From Amia ocellicauda (Eukaryota; Chordata; Actinopteri; Amiiformes; Amiidae): DNA of 64,000 bases. Below, one piece after another: positions 54,238 through 64,000 of this stretch (its first letter is position 1; each line of letters begins with the position of its first letter). The notes below the pieces were generated by a model that worked only from the letters and a program-made list of their open reading frames with translations, was not told the DNA's origin and searched no databases. Made by a program: the position numbers and the translations under genes. The stretch covers positions 248,001 through 312,000 of the forward strand of contig NW_027102663.1 of assembly GCF_036373705.1 (NCBI RefSeq), written 5' to 3'.

Positions 54238-54748
54238 TTTTATTCAACTTCAGGAGAGCAGATACCCCTTTTTAGACATTTGAGAAAAGTATAACATACA
54301 CAACAATTTTTTCTACGGTCCAGACAAAAAGAAATCAGATGATTGGTTACTTGATCTATATCAACAAATATACCTGTTTCTTTATCTTGTAGGCACACAC
54401 CTCAGTTACATATGTAAATAAAACAACAATATGACCTATTTTAAAAGTAAACAGAGGTGTATTAAACATGCTCAGTAAAAGGTCATACAGATGTTGATGA
54501 AATGGCCTAATATCATTCTTGGCCCCCTTGAGCCCTTCATCCCAGTGTTCGTACCCCCCGGTCTTTGTTACAGCAGCCATTCACTTTTCCAGGTTTGAAA
54601 GTTGATCCTCATCGATGGTTAAATCTGTAGAGAAAAGGCTCGCGTTGGCTACTTTTCTGTCAAGCACATGGTGTAATAGCGCTCTCAGGTTAGCTGCAGA
54701 GTGTTGATGACAGAACCAGTTGCAGAAGCAGTCCAGAACATTCCCCAT
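54238..54748 (-). pseudogene. Polinton candidate Bcl-2-like protein, copy E
   Basis: Starts MGNVLDCFCNWFCHQHSAAN, 12 bases after the Cys/His-cluster ORF. It is helical throughout. Near the end comes FKIGHIVVLFTYVTEVCAYK, preceded by DIRPFHQHLYDLLLSMF. This resembles the BH1 segment of Bcl-2 proteins, where a helix of the NWGRIVALF type follows an amphipathic helix and a short acidic or polar turn. Adenoviruses carry such a protein (E1B 19K), and apoptosis inhibitors are plausible in adintoviruses. The assignment rests on one motif. An AATAAA ends the unit. Broken. Confidence 0.45.
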
Positions 54749-54760
54749 GTTCAAAGTCCC

Positions 54761-55609
54761 TTAGTTCAGGTCAGAGTCTGAATCAGTGGCGTAGATGTCG
54801 AATTCTTCGTCGCTGCCCCCAGCTTTAACTTCTTTACGGAAGAAATAAGCTTTTAGCTTGCCAGCGGTTTTTCTACTCGGCTCATCCAGGTCATTGAGCA
54901 GCTGCCCAAGTTTCTCTATTATAAACGGCTCCTTTTTCAGCTCCAGCAAAATCTCATCTATGATTTTCTGGACTTGTCCCACAGTGACATGTATGTGGGA
55001 GTAAGAGAGCGCCTTGATTAGTGCCGGTTTCAGCCACGGTTTGTTCAGTCTTCTGTAAAACACATTGAAATAGAACAGGAAATAGTAACGGTCTGGTTCA
55101 AACAAACAACTGTGTCTCAACTGACTGGGGTGATTCACTTCACACCCCCGACAGACTTCTTTCAGAGCTCGGTCGATGAGAGCACTCAGAATATACACCA
55201 GGGTGCTTTTAACCACTCTGCTTACTTGGTCACATACCCCGGGCATAAATCCTGCGTCTTCATCACGCCCCCGGGACAGTCCGATGCTCATTGGGTCGCC
55301 TGGTGGTTTGTGGGGTGTTTCTCCATCCATTGGACTGACCCCCTCCTGAGACGCACAGACGGTAGACAGTTCGGCAAAATCGAGGCCCTCCATGAGCTCC
55401 AGAGGCTGGGGATCCCCGAGACTCATTTGGACATCCATCGCACCGCATGTTGTTTCGTCCTGAGGGACCGGGGTCTGAGGTCTTGGAGAGTAACCACAGT
55501 CAAAGGGTTCCAGAGTGTATACAAAATCTGGGGAATAGAACCAGGGGTGATCCCGGGTTTGAAGAGGCCTGTAGAGCCTGTCGACGTCCGCAGCTTTCGG
55601 GTAAGACAT
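54761..55609 (-). CDS. Polinton Cys/His-cluster ORF, copy E (282 aa, open)
   Basis: Same length and domain order as 2918-3766, with a handful of substitutions, none in the Cys/His cluster. ATG at 55607-55609; an upstream in-frame extension lacks an ATG. Confidence 0.7.
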   Translation of the reverse strand: MSYPKAADVDRLYRPLQTRDHPWFYSPDFVYTLEPFDCGYSPRPQTPVPQDETTCGAMDVQMSLGDPQPLELMEGLDFAELSTVCASQEGVSPMDGETPHKPPGDPMSIGLSRGRDEDAGFMPGVCDQVSRVVKSTLVYILSALIDRALKEVCRGCEVNHPSQLRHSCLFEPDRYYFLFYFNVFYRRLNKPWLKPALIKALSYSHIHVTVGQVQKIIDEILLELKKEPFIIEKLGQLLNDLDEPSRKTAGKLKAYFFRKEVKAGGSDEEFDIYATDSDSDLN

Positions 55610-55712
55610 TCTCTTTAATTTTAAACCATGAATGAATTGTTGCACCTTTTATCCTATCTCTTCACTACGTCACGACACACCGCCCTCTTAGAAGAGAGTA
55701 GCCCCTGAGCCG

Positions 55713-56117
55713 TCAGACCCCCCTCCAAAACCCCACACGTCGTCTGTCGTAGTTCTGCAAGCTTTCCCATTCACACCTTTCAAAACCCTGAGTCGGAGAC
55801 TCCATTTCGCATTCTCTTGGACCCTCTTGCAAGCCTTCTAGAGTCTTATCCACAAGCCCCAGATCTCTCCAGGCCATCACCTTCAACCAGTCCTCATAAG
55901 AGTATTCAATTACCGTCTCAAAAGGTTCCAACGTACCCTCCTTCTCTCCCAAAGCAAGAAGCTCCACTCCAACATAGCTGGGATCCCTTTTAAAGCGGTA
56001 ACCCCGTCGAGCCCCCCAGAACAACACCCAGGAGCGTTCAATCTTCAAATTGGTGAGTACAGGAACCCTTGCCCGGGATTGTTTCTTGCGGGGTTTCATG
56101 TTGATGTCGCTGGACAT
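55713..56117 (-). pseudogene. Polinton outermost right-arm ORF (PC4-like?), copy E
   Basis: 134-residue frame of the same form as in D. Confidence 0.55.
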
Positions 56118-56235
56118 GTTGAAGAAGCGGGATGTTTCAGAAGCTGAGAATTAAAGAGGTATTGCCTAAAAGAAGCGCGGGTTCTTAAATAGAGAGGAGA
56201 GTTTCGGGGCGTTGCCTTCAGAGGGGTGGGGGTAT

Positions 56236-56420
56236 TTATGGGTGGCCTTGTTGTTCAGGGTTTTATGGGTGTACACTTTCTGACGGATATGAGGTAGGAA
56301 TAATTAAGGAAATAACTCTACCTAAAATCACGCCCCCCAATTATGACGTAGGAATATTAATAAGCTTAGGGCATACGTCATAACAAAATAGGCCGCGCCC
56401 AAAAAACCCTACTATCTACT
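56236..56420 (-). repeat. Right terminal repeat of Polinton E
   Basis: Same end as B, then CTTATG at 56421-56426. One of the CRE-like sites is altered in this copy. Confidence 0.9.
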
Positions 56421-56736
56421 CTTATGTAGTTGAAGGCGCAGTATAGCTCTCATAGTCTGGTGGTGACGGAAGACCACCAGCCGTTTGAACAAGCCATTCA
56501 GCATCACCTTGTTGGGTTAAGTGCAGGCACTGTCAGAGCGCAGGGCGTCCTGCCTTTGAAAGAGTTTCCGAAGTGTCCTGATGTGCCCTTTAGCAATGCC
56601 AAACAGGTCTGTGAAAATGGCATCATTTCGCGGCACTTCAGACGCCATCTCACAGTCTAGCCGACCTGAAACGCCTGAGCCCGTTTTACCAGCAGGCTCC
56701 TACGGTAACCGTTTGAAGCAAGAGGTGGCGTTGTCA

Positions 56737-56809
56737 GTTTCCGTAGTGTAGCGGTTATCACATTCGCCTAACGCGCGAAAGGTCCCCGGTTCGAAACCGG
56801 GCGGAAACA
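56737..56809 (+). tRNA. tRNA-Val(AAC)
   Basis: Stems intact, with base 26 changed to A and base 37 to G. A T4 run lies ~20 bases downstream. Confidence 0.82.
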
Positions 56810-57370
56810 GCCTGCTTTGGGCCGGCCCTTTTCGTCCTGCTTGCCCTCGTGGTTCCCCGCAGGCGGTGGGTGGCTTTTCTTCATTGGAGTGCCCGAAATC
56901 GGTGCTCTCAGAGCGTCCGTCCGTCGACAGGTTGAAATTGTAAACGCTGGTGTAGCCACTTTTAATTAAAATCTGATGATGATGATGATGATGTTGTTGT
57001 TGTTGTTGTTCTTGTTGTCGTCGTAGTCGCCGTCATTATTATTGTTAAAGTAAAGCAGTAGTTAGATTTGTTGCTACCGTAAGGTGTAGAAGGCACAATA
57101 GCTCTGATAGTCTGGTGGTGAAGGAAGACCACCAGACGTTTGAACAAGCCATTCAGCATCACCTTGTTGGGCTAAGTGCAGGCACTGTCAGAGCGCAGGG
57201 CGTCCTGCCTTTGAAAGAGTTTCCAAAGTGTCCTGATGTGCCCTTTAGCAATGCAATATAGGTCAGTGAAAATAGAAACCTTTATCTCACAGGCTGGCCC
57301 ACGGGAAACGCCTGTGCGCGTTTTATCAGCCTGCTTCGATGGAAGCCATTCGAAACACCAGGACGGGTTG

Positions 57371-57443
57371 TTTTCCGTAGTGTAGTGGCTATCACGTTTG
57401 CCTCACACGCGAAAGGTCCCCGGTTCGAAACCGGGCGGAAACA
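57371..57443 (+). tRNA. tRNA-Val(CAC), slightly degenerate
   Basis: The first acceptor base is T, losing the 1-72 pair, and there is one anticodon-stem change. The T arm is perfect. Confidence 0.65.
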
Positions 57444-58338
57444 ACCCCCGGTGCACGCGTGCCAGTGCCATGTTACCCGTCGCCTTCTCTCTGCCCCAAG
57501 GCCGGCCGTCGTTTTCTCTTCCTCGGAGTGGCAAGAAATCCTGACCTTAAAAACAAACGATCGCAGAAGGGTAGCTTTGCGAGGCGCTGGAACTCACACT
57601 TTTAAAATCGATACATGTTGTAGCTGTTACAATACGACCGTAGCAGGATCAGCGACATTGCTGTTACTCTTATGTAGTCGAAGGCGCAGTATAGCTCTGA
57701 TAGTCTGGTGGTGACGGAAGACCTCCAGCCGTTTGAACAAGCCATTCAGCATCACCTTGTTGGGCTAAGTGCAGGCACTGTCAGAGCGCAGGGCGACCTG
57801 CCTTTGATAGAGTTTCCTAAGTGTCCCGAAATCGGTGCACTCAGAGCGTCCGTCCGTCGACAGGTTGAAATTGTAAACGCTGGTGTAGCCACTTTTAATT
57901 AAAATATGATGATGATGATGATGATGTTGTTGTTCTTGTTCTTGTTCTTGTTGTTGTTGTTGTTCTTGTTTTTCTTGTTGTCGTCGTGGTCGCCGTCATT
58001 ATTATTGTTAAAGTAAAGCAGTTGTTAGATTTGTAGCTACCGTAAGGTGTAGAAGGCACAATAGCTCTGTGATTGTCTGATGGTGGCACAAGACGAGCAG
58101 CAGCTGTTTGAACAAGCCATTGAGCATCACCATGTTGGGGTAAGTGTAAGTCTTGTCATAGCTCAGGGCGTTCTTCCTTTGAAAGAGTTTCCAAAGTGTC
58201 CTGATGTGCCCTTGAGCAATGCAAAATAGGTCAGTGAAAATAGAAACCTTTATCTCACAGGCTGGCCCACGGGAAACCCCTGTGCGCGTTTTACCAGCCG
58301 GCTTCGATGGGAGCCATTTGAAACACCAGGACGGGTCG

Positions 58339-58411
58339 GTTTCCGTAGTGTAGTGGCTATCACGTGCGCCTCACACGCGAAAGGTCCCTGGTTCGAAACC
58401 GGGCGGAAACA
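58339..58411 (+). tRNA. tRNA-Val(CAC)
   Basis: One mismatch in the anticodon stem (base 28 is G); otherwise a normal cloverleaf with anticodon CAC. Confidence 0.75.
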
Positions 58412-59283
58412 ACCCGCGGTGCACGCGTGCCAGTGCCGTGTTACCCGTCGCCATCTCTCTGCTCCAAGGCCGGCCGTCGTTTTCTCTTCCTCGGAGTGGC
58501 AAGAAATCCTGACCTTGAGAACAAACGATCGCAGAAGGGTAGCTTTGTGAGGCACTGGAACTGACACTTTTAAAATCGATACATGTTGTTGCTGTTACAA
58601 TACGACCGTAGCAGGATCGGCGACATTGCTGTTACTCTTATCTAGTTGAAGGCGCAGTATAGCTCTGATAGTCTGGTGGTGACGGAAGACCACCAGCCGT
58701 TTGAACAAGCCATTCAGCATCACCTTGTTGGGCTAAACGCAGGCACTGTCAGAGCGCAGGTCGTCCTGCCTTTGAAAGAGTTTCCGAAGTGTCCCGAAAT
58801 CGGTGCACTCAGAGCGTCCGTCCGTCGACAGGTTGAAATTGTAAACGCTGGTGTAGCCACTTTTAATTAAAATCTGATGATGATGATGTTGTTGTTGTTA
58901 TTCTTGTTGTCGTCGTAGTCGCCGTCATTATTAATGTTAAAGTAAAGCAGTAGTTAGATTTGTTGCTACCGTAAGGTGTAGAAGGCAAAATAGCTCTGAT
59001 AGTCTGGTGGTGAAGGAAGACCACCAGACGTTTGAACAAGCCATTCAGCATCACCTTGTTGGGCTAAGTGCAGGCACTGTCAGAGCGCAGGGCGTCCTGC
59101 CTTTAAAAGAGTTTCCGAAGTGTCCTGATGTGCCCTTTAGCAATGCCAAACAGGTCAGTGAAAATGGCATCCTTTCGCCGCACTTCAGACGACATCTCAC
59201 AGCCTAGCCGACCTGAAACACCTGAGCCCGTTTTACCAGCAGGCTTTAACGGTAACCATTTGAAGCAAGAGGCAGCGGTGTCA

Positions 59284-59356
59284 GTTTCCGTAGTGTAGCG
59301 GTTATCACGTTCGCCTAACGCGCGAAAGGTCCCCGGTTCGAAACCGGGCGGAAACA
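59284..59356 (+). tRNA. tRNA-Val(AAC)
   Basis: Stems fully paired; base 37 is G. Near-duplicate of 40743-40815. A T4 run lies ~20 bases downstream. Confidence 0.87.
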
Positions 59357-59541
59357 GCCTACTGTGGGCTGGCCCTTTTCGTCATGCTTGCCCTCGTGGT
59401 TCCCCGGAGGCGGTGGGTGTCTTTTCTTCATTGGAGTGCCCGTAATCGATGCACTCAGAGCGTCCGTCCGTCGACAGGTTGAAATTGTAAATGCTGGTGT
59501 AGCCACTTTTAATTAAAATCTGATGATGATGATGATGATGA

Positions 59542-59572
<31 letters not shown>

Positions 59573-59654
59573 CTTGTTGTCATCGTGGTCGCCGTCATTA
59601 TTATTGTTAAAGTAAAGCAGTAGTTAGATTTGTTGCTACCGTAAGGTGTAGAAG

Positions 59655-60376
59655 ACAACAGTAGGTATGGCGTGTGATATCAAAACATTCAGAATACTTT
59701 TAACCTATATAATTTATAAGCTTTGTAAAATAAACCCAAATATCTCTTTTGCGGGGATAAACGCTGTTCTGAGTAGTTTGTGACTTGTTTAATACCAAAC
59801 AAAGCATCGCTATAAAAAATAAATAAAAAAATCACTGTAAAAGCGCTAGTTATTTTTGATCTTTATAGTTATTTTCTAGGCTCAGGTTGTTTTTTAGCGC
59901 TTATAAAGGCCTGAAATATTCTTAGTGGTTGTTGACTATAGGTCTTGATGCTTAAAAATGTTTTTTTGAGAGACCAAAAGGTTCTAATAAAAGTTTAGAG
60001 TAGAGAGGAGAGAGATCGTCTCCATCTTGGTTTCTATTTGAAATTTGATGCAGTGTCATTTTATTGGTTGGTTTTGATATGTTAATTGGTAACAGGGTGG
60101 CACAAAGGCCAGACCAGAACAATGCCTTACAAGCAGATCCGGCATGTGGCCATCAGTATAAGTATGAAGGTCTGGTCTTCAGCTCGACAGACTCACACTG
60201 ACCTTTCGATTTAAGACTAAAGATCAACAATGTCCGGAAACAACATCAGCGATTCGATTTAAACGAGTTTTTAGGCAAGTCTTCAGATTATTTTCATTGA
60301 CTCAGAGCGTGTTGTGTGCATGTATTGTAAATAAGGCTATAACATCTGTTTTAAGTTCTGTAAAATTATTTTTCAG
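59655..60376 (+). other. Polinton F leader, no protein gene seen
   Basis: Same content as the E leader; the A tract near 59815 is interrupted by T. Confidence 0.6.
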
Positions 60377-62269
60377 CCAGTCAACAGGAGTTAATTCCCA
60401 ACGCTGAGGAGATCATCTGGAACAACGACGGTAAGATTTTTGTGTTTGCGCTCATGGGTTCTTATGCATGGGTGTGTGTGGTTTTGAAGCGGCTCATTAG
60501 AGTTATGAAAACGTTTTAATATATATTAATGCCGGTCTCTTTAATTACACAGAAACTATCGAAAGGCCTGTGATTAATGTCTCCGAGGATCGACCAAGAG
60601 AAGTGGTTGTCCCTAGACAGGCTGTCTGCCGACCGGGTAAGAACTAAACCCCTGTTTGTTTGTATAACGTTTCTGTAAGATGTTTGAGTCCAGTTTTGTT
60701 AATTTAAAAAAATTATCCTGTCTAACAGTATTAAGAAACGTGGTTCGAGACAACGAAAGGCCTTCCACATCGAGGGCTTGTTTCGTTTTACCTTCGAGAA
60801 CCGTAACCTTTCAAGAATCTGAAAGGCCGTCAGCCCCGGTATCTGATAGCTGTGAGTATATATCTGCAGCCTGTAAGAGGTTAAAGCTTTTTATAAAGCG
60901 GTGTGGTTAAAGGTTAAACATGTCTCTTACCTTCACAGCGGTGCAAAAAGCTAAACCAGCCGAAAAACATAAGAAACGATTATTCTGTGGAGGTAAGTAA
61001 GATCTTTCAAACTTTAATGTTTTTAAAAGGGCTTTTTTGCCCGTTGAGGGCTAATATTTAAGCGATGGGTGACCGTTTCCTGTAGGGCGGGGGGTTCTGG
61101 GAAAGATCTTTAGAAGTCCGGACAGGTCTAGGCTTGTTTCTGGGGAACGTGTTTAGAAATGACCGATTGCTGTACCGTCTGGTTAGGAAGTAAAGCCGTC
61201 CGAAAGGGTTTAGTAAGTTGTTTGGCTTATATCCCGCTATTATACTTCTGTTTTAAAGTGGTTGTAGGAAAAGGCTTGAAGGTGTTCATTGTATTTAATA
61301 TTTAAACAGATCGTGAAAACGTTTGTGAAACAGGAAGTCCCGGGATCAGGAAGCGTTTACACTTGGAAGGTTCGATTAAAAATGAAATGTTGTTGTGTGT
61401 GTGTGTGTTTTATTAACAATATTACAGTTTTTAAAGAAACATTTAAGAAACAGTTTATTTACAGCGGCTTCTCTGTTTTACATTTATTATCAAGTCCTAA
61501 TAAATATATTGTCTGTAAATAATAAGGCGTTGTAGTGAATGTCTAAGGCTATTTTCAAAGGTCTAAAAAAGCTAAAGGTTTTGAATGTCCTGGACATGTT
61601 GTTTTAAGTTTGATTTCTGTCACCGTTTAAAGATGTAAATGTAATGTATATTTTTATTCTTCCCAAGACTCTTGGGATAGTCATTCTGTGAATGAGCTAT
61701 TGAGGACAATTACCCCGTCTAAGTGGGATCAAACATCTTCCCCGGTGAGATCACCGAGAGGATCCCCCACGGTGGTCTTGGAGACCCCCCAACATCTACT
61801 CAGGCCACAGCCTTCTGGGAGTAATTCAACACCCCAGATTCAGCCCGCCGCATTGTCGGGCGGAACAAATACAGGCATCCAACAACCTCAGGGGTCGCCG
61901 TCAGTCAGGGCTGACACACCACCCAACGACGGCCTGGTTTCAACATCGTCCCCCCAGACCCGTTTCTTGGCTACAGAAACGCGGAACAGTACCCCGCGCT
62001 TGGCCAGGGTGTCACCGCAAAGGCCTTCTTGGTCTCCGTCCATGAGTATACGCTCGCTCCCTGCCTCCTTCGACCGAGATTTACCGGAGCGACCATCCTT
62101 TGAAGCTGAGCCAGGCCACCAGCCCCCGGAGCTACATCCTGAAGGTCGGCATGAGTTGCTACATACTTTGTTACAAAATCAAAGACTTGTGTTAGTGGGG
62201 CAAAACCTGGTGATAGAGAGCCAAAACATCCTTGTTAATACCCTTACTAACGAATTGTACCGTATTTAA
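60377..62269 (+). CDS. Polinton multi-exon Pro/Ser-rich gene, copy F (looks whole after the first exon)
   Basis: Six blocks: 60377-60430, 60553-60636, 60729-60851, 60939-60992, 61310-61369 and 61668-62269. Each internal block follows a pyrimidine/AG acceptor and ends at GTAAG, GTGAG or similar. Lengths 54, 84, 123, 54 and 60 are all multiples of three and every boundary is phase 1. Blocks two and three share the motif ERP (SIERPV, NERPST, SERPSA), hinting at exon duplication. The last block is Pro/Ser/Arg-rich with a helical end (LLHTLLQNQRLVLVGQNLVI). The first coding exon upstream is not resolved. I do not recognise the protein; it occupies an early-gene position. Confidence 0.55.
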
Positions 62270-62431
62270 TGTTTTAATAGACACAAAACGCCTTACTATT
62301 GTGGGTTGTTGGAAAAATAAAAAATAAATTAAAAAATGTCCTGACTTGGTAAAAGAACTCACAAACTAAAGGATTATGAACAAGCTAGGGCCCCAAAAAG
62401 ACCTTCCCGAGAGAACATCCCCGGCCCTGTT

Positions 62432-63250
62432 GTGAACTCCTCTGATGTCCCAATGAACCTGGAACTATTACAAATGATAAATGATTTAAATAACCCCCAA
62501 TTACCACCGATAGAATGTGAATTAACAGACTTACCGGTGAACCCCGACCTGTTACAGATGGTCAATGATCTAAATAACCACCTCCCACCGGTAGCGCTTA
62601 TAGAGGTTCACCCCCTAGTTCACCCCGATTTGTTTGAAATGGTGGAGGCTTTGGAGGAGCTACCCCGACCAAATTCTGCCCCTATTATAAATGATTTGAG
62701 ACAATTAGAACACAGGATGGCGGCAGAAGCAGCCATCACTATAGAGGAGGGTCTTGACATTAACCGGTTGGATATCTTTGAAGGACTTTTACAGGCTTTA
62801 AATGAGCCTCCTCAAAAAGGGGGTTTTGTAGATGTCAGCAGTGGGGGTGTTCGGAATGTGGAGGGTTCTGAGACTGATAAGGCTGTGGAGGACATGCTCT
62901 GTGAGAATGTAGGGGGTGAAGGCTTTGTTCAAAATGATGATGTGTCCAAAAGTACCAGTGATCCCGTGATTATAGATAGACCGGCCTATAACAATTTTGA
63001 AATGATTCAGCGTTTTAATTTTGCAGAACTTTTAAATTGTGACAATTATGCAGAAATATTTGTCAACATACACGAGGCCTTGCAGAAAATGCTTGAACAG
63101 GTTGCTGAAAGGGTCAGACCTCGAGATGTTGTACAGTTAGAACTCAGAGGGGATGATTTGTTTAGCAACCTATCTGTAATGCTGAGTGGAGATAATTTAG
63201 ATGTCTGGCTAAAATCGAAGCGTTATTGCAAAGTAACGCAGCCATCTTAG
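62432..63250 (+). CDS. Polinton Leu-rich acidic ORF, copy F (272 aa)
   Basis: Residue for residue nearly the same as 43891-44709, including the three N-terminal repeats. Open. Confidence 0.6.
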   Translation: MNSSDVPMNLELLQMINDLNNPQLPPIECELTDLPVNPDLLQMVNDLNNHLPPVALIEVHPLVHPDLFEMVEALEELPRPNSAPIINDLRQLEHRMAAEAAITIEEGLDINRLDIFEGLLQALNEPPQKGGFVDVSSGGVRNVEGSETDKAVEDMLCENVGGEGFVQNDDVSKSTSDPVIIDRPAYNNFEMIQRFNFAELLNCDNYAEIFVNIHEALQKMLEQVAERVRPRDVVQLELRGDDLFSNLSVMLSGDNLDVWLKSKRYCKVTQPS

Positions 63251-64000
63251 CTGATGAAAGTCTGTCTCTGGTAATGAATGTGGTTCGTAACCCTGAGGGT
63301 GGGGCGCTTAGAAGACTGTCGAAATGCTTGAAGAACGACATAATTAGGACCAAGCTCAGGCAATTAGTGGTGAGATCCAGTGGGGACAATAAGCTCTGTT
63401 TTGCTTACAGTTTAATAAAACTACTCACCCCCGACATGCCTGAACCCCAAGCTCTGCAAGAGGCTTTAATGCTTCATCAGAGGGCCGGCTTAAACTCTCA
63501 ACAGATGGTTGCCTTTTCAGACATCACCAAGTTTGAGGAGTTGTTGTCTTTAAAAATTGTTGTGTGGTACCGTTGTGAGGTAAAGGAAGTATTTGTGAAA
63601 TTTCAGACACATCCTGAAACCCATACACAGACACTGTTTCTCTTCCTAAGTGATAGTCATTACTTTGGAATAAAGAGTTTGACGGCTTTTTTGGGTTGTT
63701 CGTATGTTTGTCATTGGTGTTATAAGGCCTTCAATGATAAGCTTAAGCACCGATGTGACGGTTACTGTAATGTCTGTTTCAATCCGCAATGTCGTAAGGG
63801 TTTGGCCCCTACCATCCGATGTAAAGATTGCTTAAGGATTTGTCTCTCAGCGTTCTGTTTTTCCGAACATAAGGTACAGAGGGCCGCTGCTGAGAGGGGT
63901 TAAAAAATGGAGTTATTGTGATCAAACTAAATGTTGCCCGCAGTGTTGCCTCCAGTACCGTTTTCATGAGGTTAAACCACACAAATGTCTGGAGCCGAGA
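63226..64000 (+). pseudogene. polB: Polinton protein-primed DNA polymerase B, N-terminal part, copy F
   Basis: Cys/His-rich N-terminal region of the polymerase, open for 225 residues (63226-63903) and running off the window. Probably broken, as in B and E. Confidence 0.75.

Larger units (their letters stand above)
41114..56420. mobile_element. Polinton copy E, nearly full length
   Basis: 15.3 kb with both arms. The right end is a complete terminal repeat plus CTTATG. The left end begins inside the leader, at the place equivalent to ~5997 of B, so it has no left terminal repeat. The left junction is identical to that of F. About eight to ten breaks across its genes; the major capsid, protease, PX-like, PY-like and much of the polymerase are open. 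Confidence 0.94.
56421..59654 (+). repeat. Host tRNA-Val tandem array, block 5
   Basis: Four tRNA-Val loci and two shortened units without a tRNA (around 57675-57900 and 58640-58870). TGA/TTG microsatellites lie near 56976-57016, 57906-57975, 58876-58905 and 59520-59578. The last unit closely matches block 4 and ends at the same Polinton junction. No host protein gene is present. Confidence 0.87.
59655..64000 (+). mobile_element. Polinton copy F, left arm, continues past the window
   Basis: Begins at exactly the junction seen for E (GTAGAAG then ACAACA) and is collinear with E at an offset of 18,541 bases. It contains the leader, the multi-exon gene, the Leu-rich ORF and the start of the polymerase. 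Within the window it shows few breaks. Confidence 0.93.

Noticed and set aside
1-64000. CRISPR array or prokaryotic operon
   Set aside because: The only regular repeats are long tRNA units and microsatellites; genes show eukaryotic signals and virus-like families.

Overview
The window is vertebrate-type nuclear DNA, most likely from a ray-finned fish. It contains tRNA-Val genes with standard eukaryotic internal promoters, trinucleotide microsatellites, a Tc1/mariner element with a TA target duplication, and large Polinton/Maverick (adintovirus-type) elements. No bacterial gene layout and no ordinary host protein-coding gene was found. The species assignment is inference only.

Layout. Six copies or part-copies of one Polinton lineage, A to F, alternate with blocks of a host tandem array. 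Each array unit carries a tRNA-Val gene, with anticodon AAC or CAC. A = 1-4096 (right arm, runs off the window start); host array 4097-5118; B = 5119-20691 (the only end-to-end element, 15.6 kb, with ~185 bp inverted terminal repeats and a 6-bp CTTATG target duplication); host array 20692-24525 (with a Tc1 element); C = 24526-30336 (right arm); host array 30337-34176 (second copy of the same Tc1); D = 34177-40436 (right arm); host array 40437-41113; E = 41114-56420 (nearly full length); host array 56421-59654; F = 59655 to the window end (left arm, continues outside).

Polinton gene plan. The left arm reads rightwards: a leader, a multi-exon Pro/Ser-rich gene, a Leu-rich acidic ORF, protein-primed DNA polymerase B, the packaging ATPase, a small basic PX-like protein and a PY-like protein. 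The right arm reads leftwards and converges on it: adenain-like protease, double-jelly-roll major capsid, basic core-like protein, penton-like minor capsid, chromodomain integrase, a candidate Bcl-2-like protein, a Cys/His-cluster protein and an N-terminal-most ORF faintly like PC4. Replication and packaging genes therefore sit on one arm, and virion, integration and host-interaction genes on the other. All copies are treated here as fossils and all are broken somewhere.

History. Every complete right end (B, C, D, E) meets the same host base and the same flanking tRNA-array sequence. C and D share one left junction, E and F share another, and both Tc1 copies sit at the same site. One Polinton insertion into a tRNA-Val array followed by local duplication (units of about 9.65 kb and 18.5 kb) and some gene conversion explains this better than repeated insertion. 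Points of most interest: the multi-exon gene with all introns in phase 1, the Bcl-2-like candidate, and paired hairpins with compensatory base changes upstream of the array's tRNA genes.
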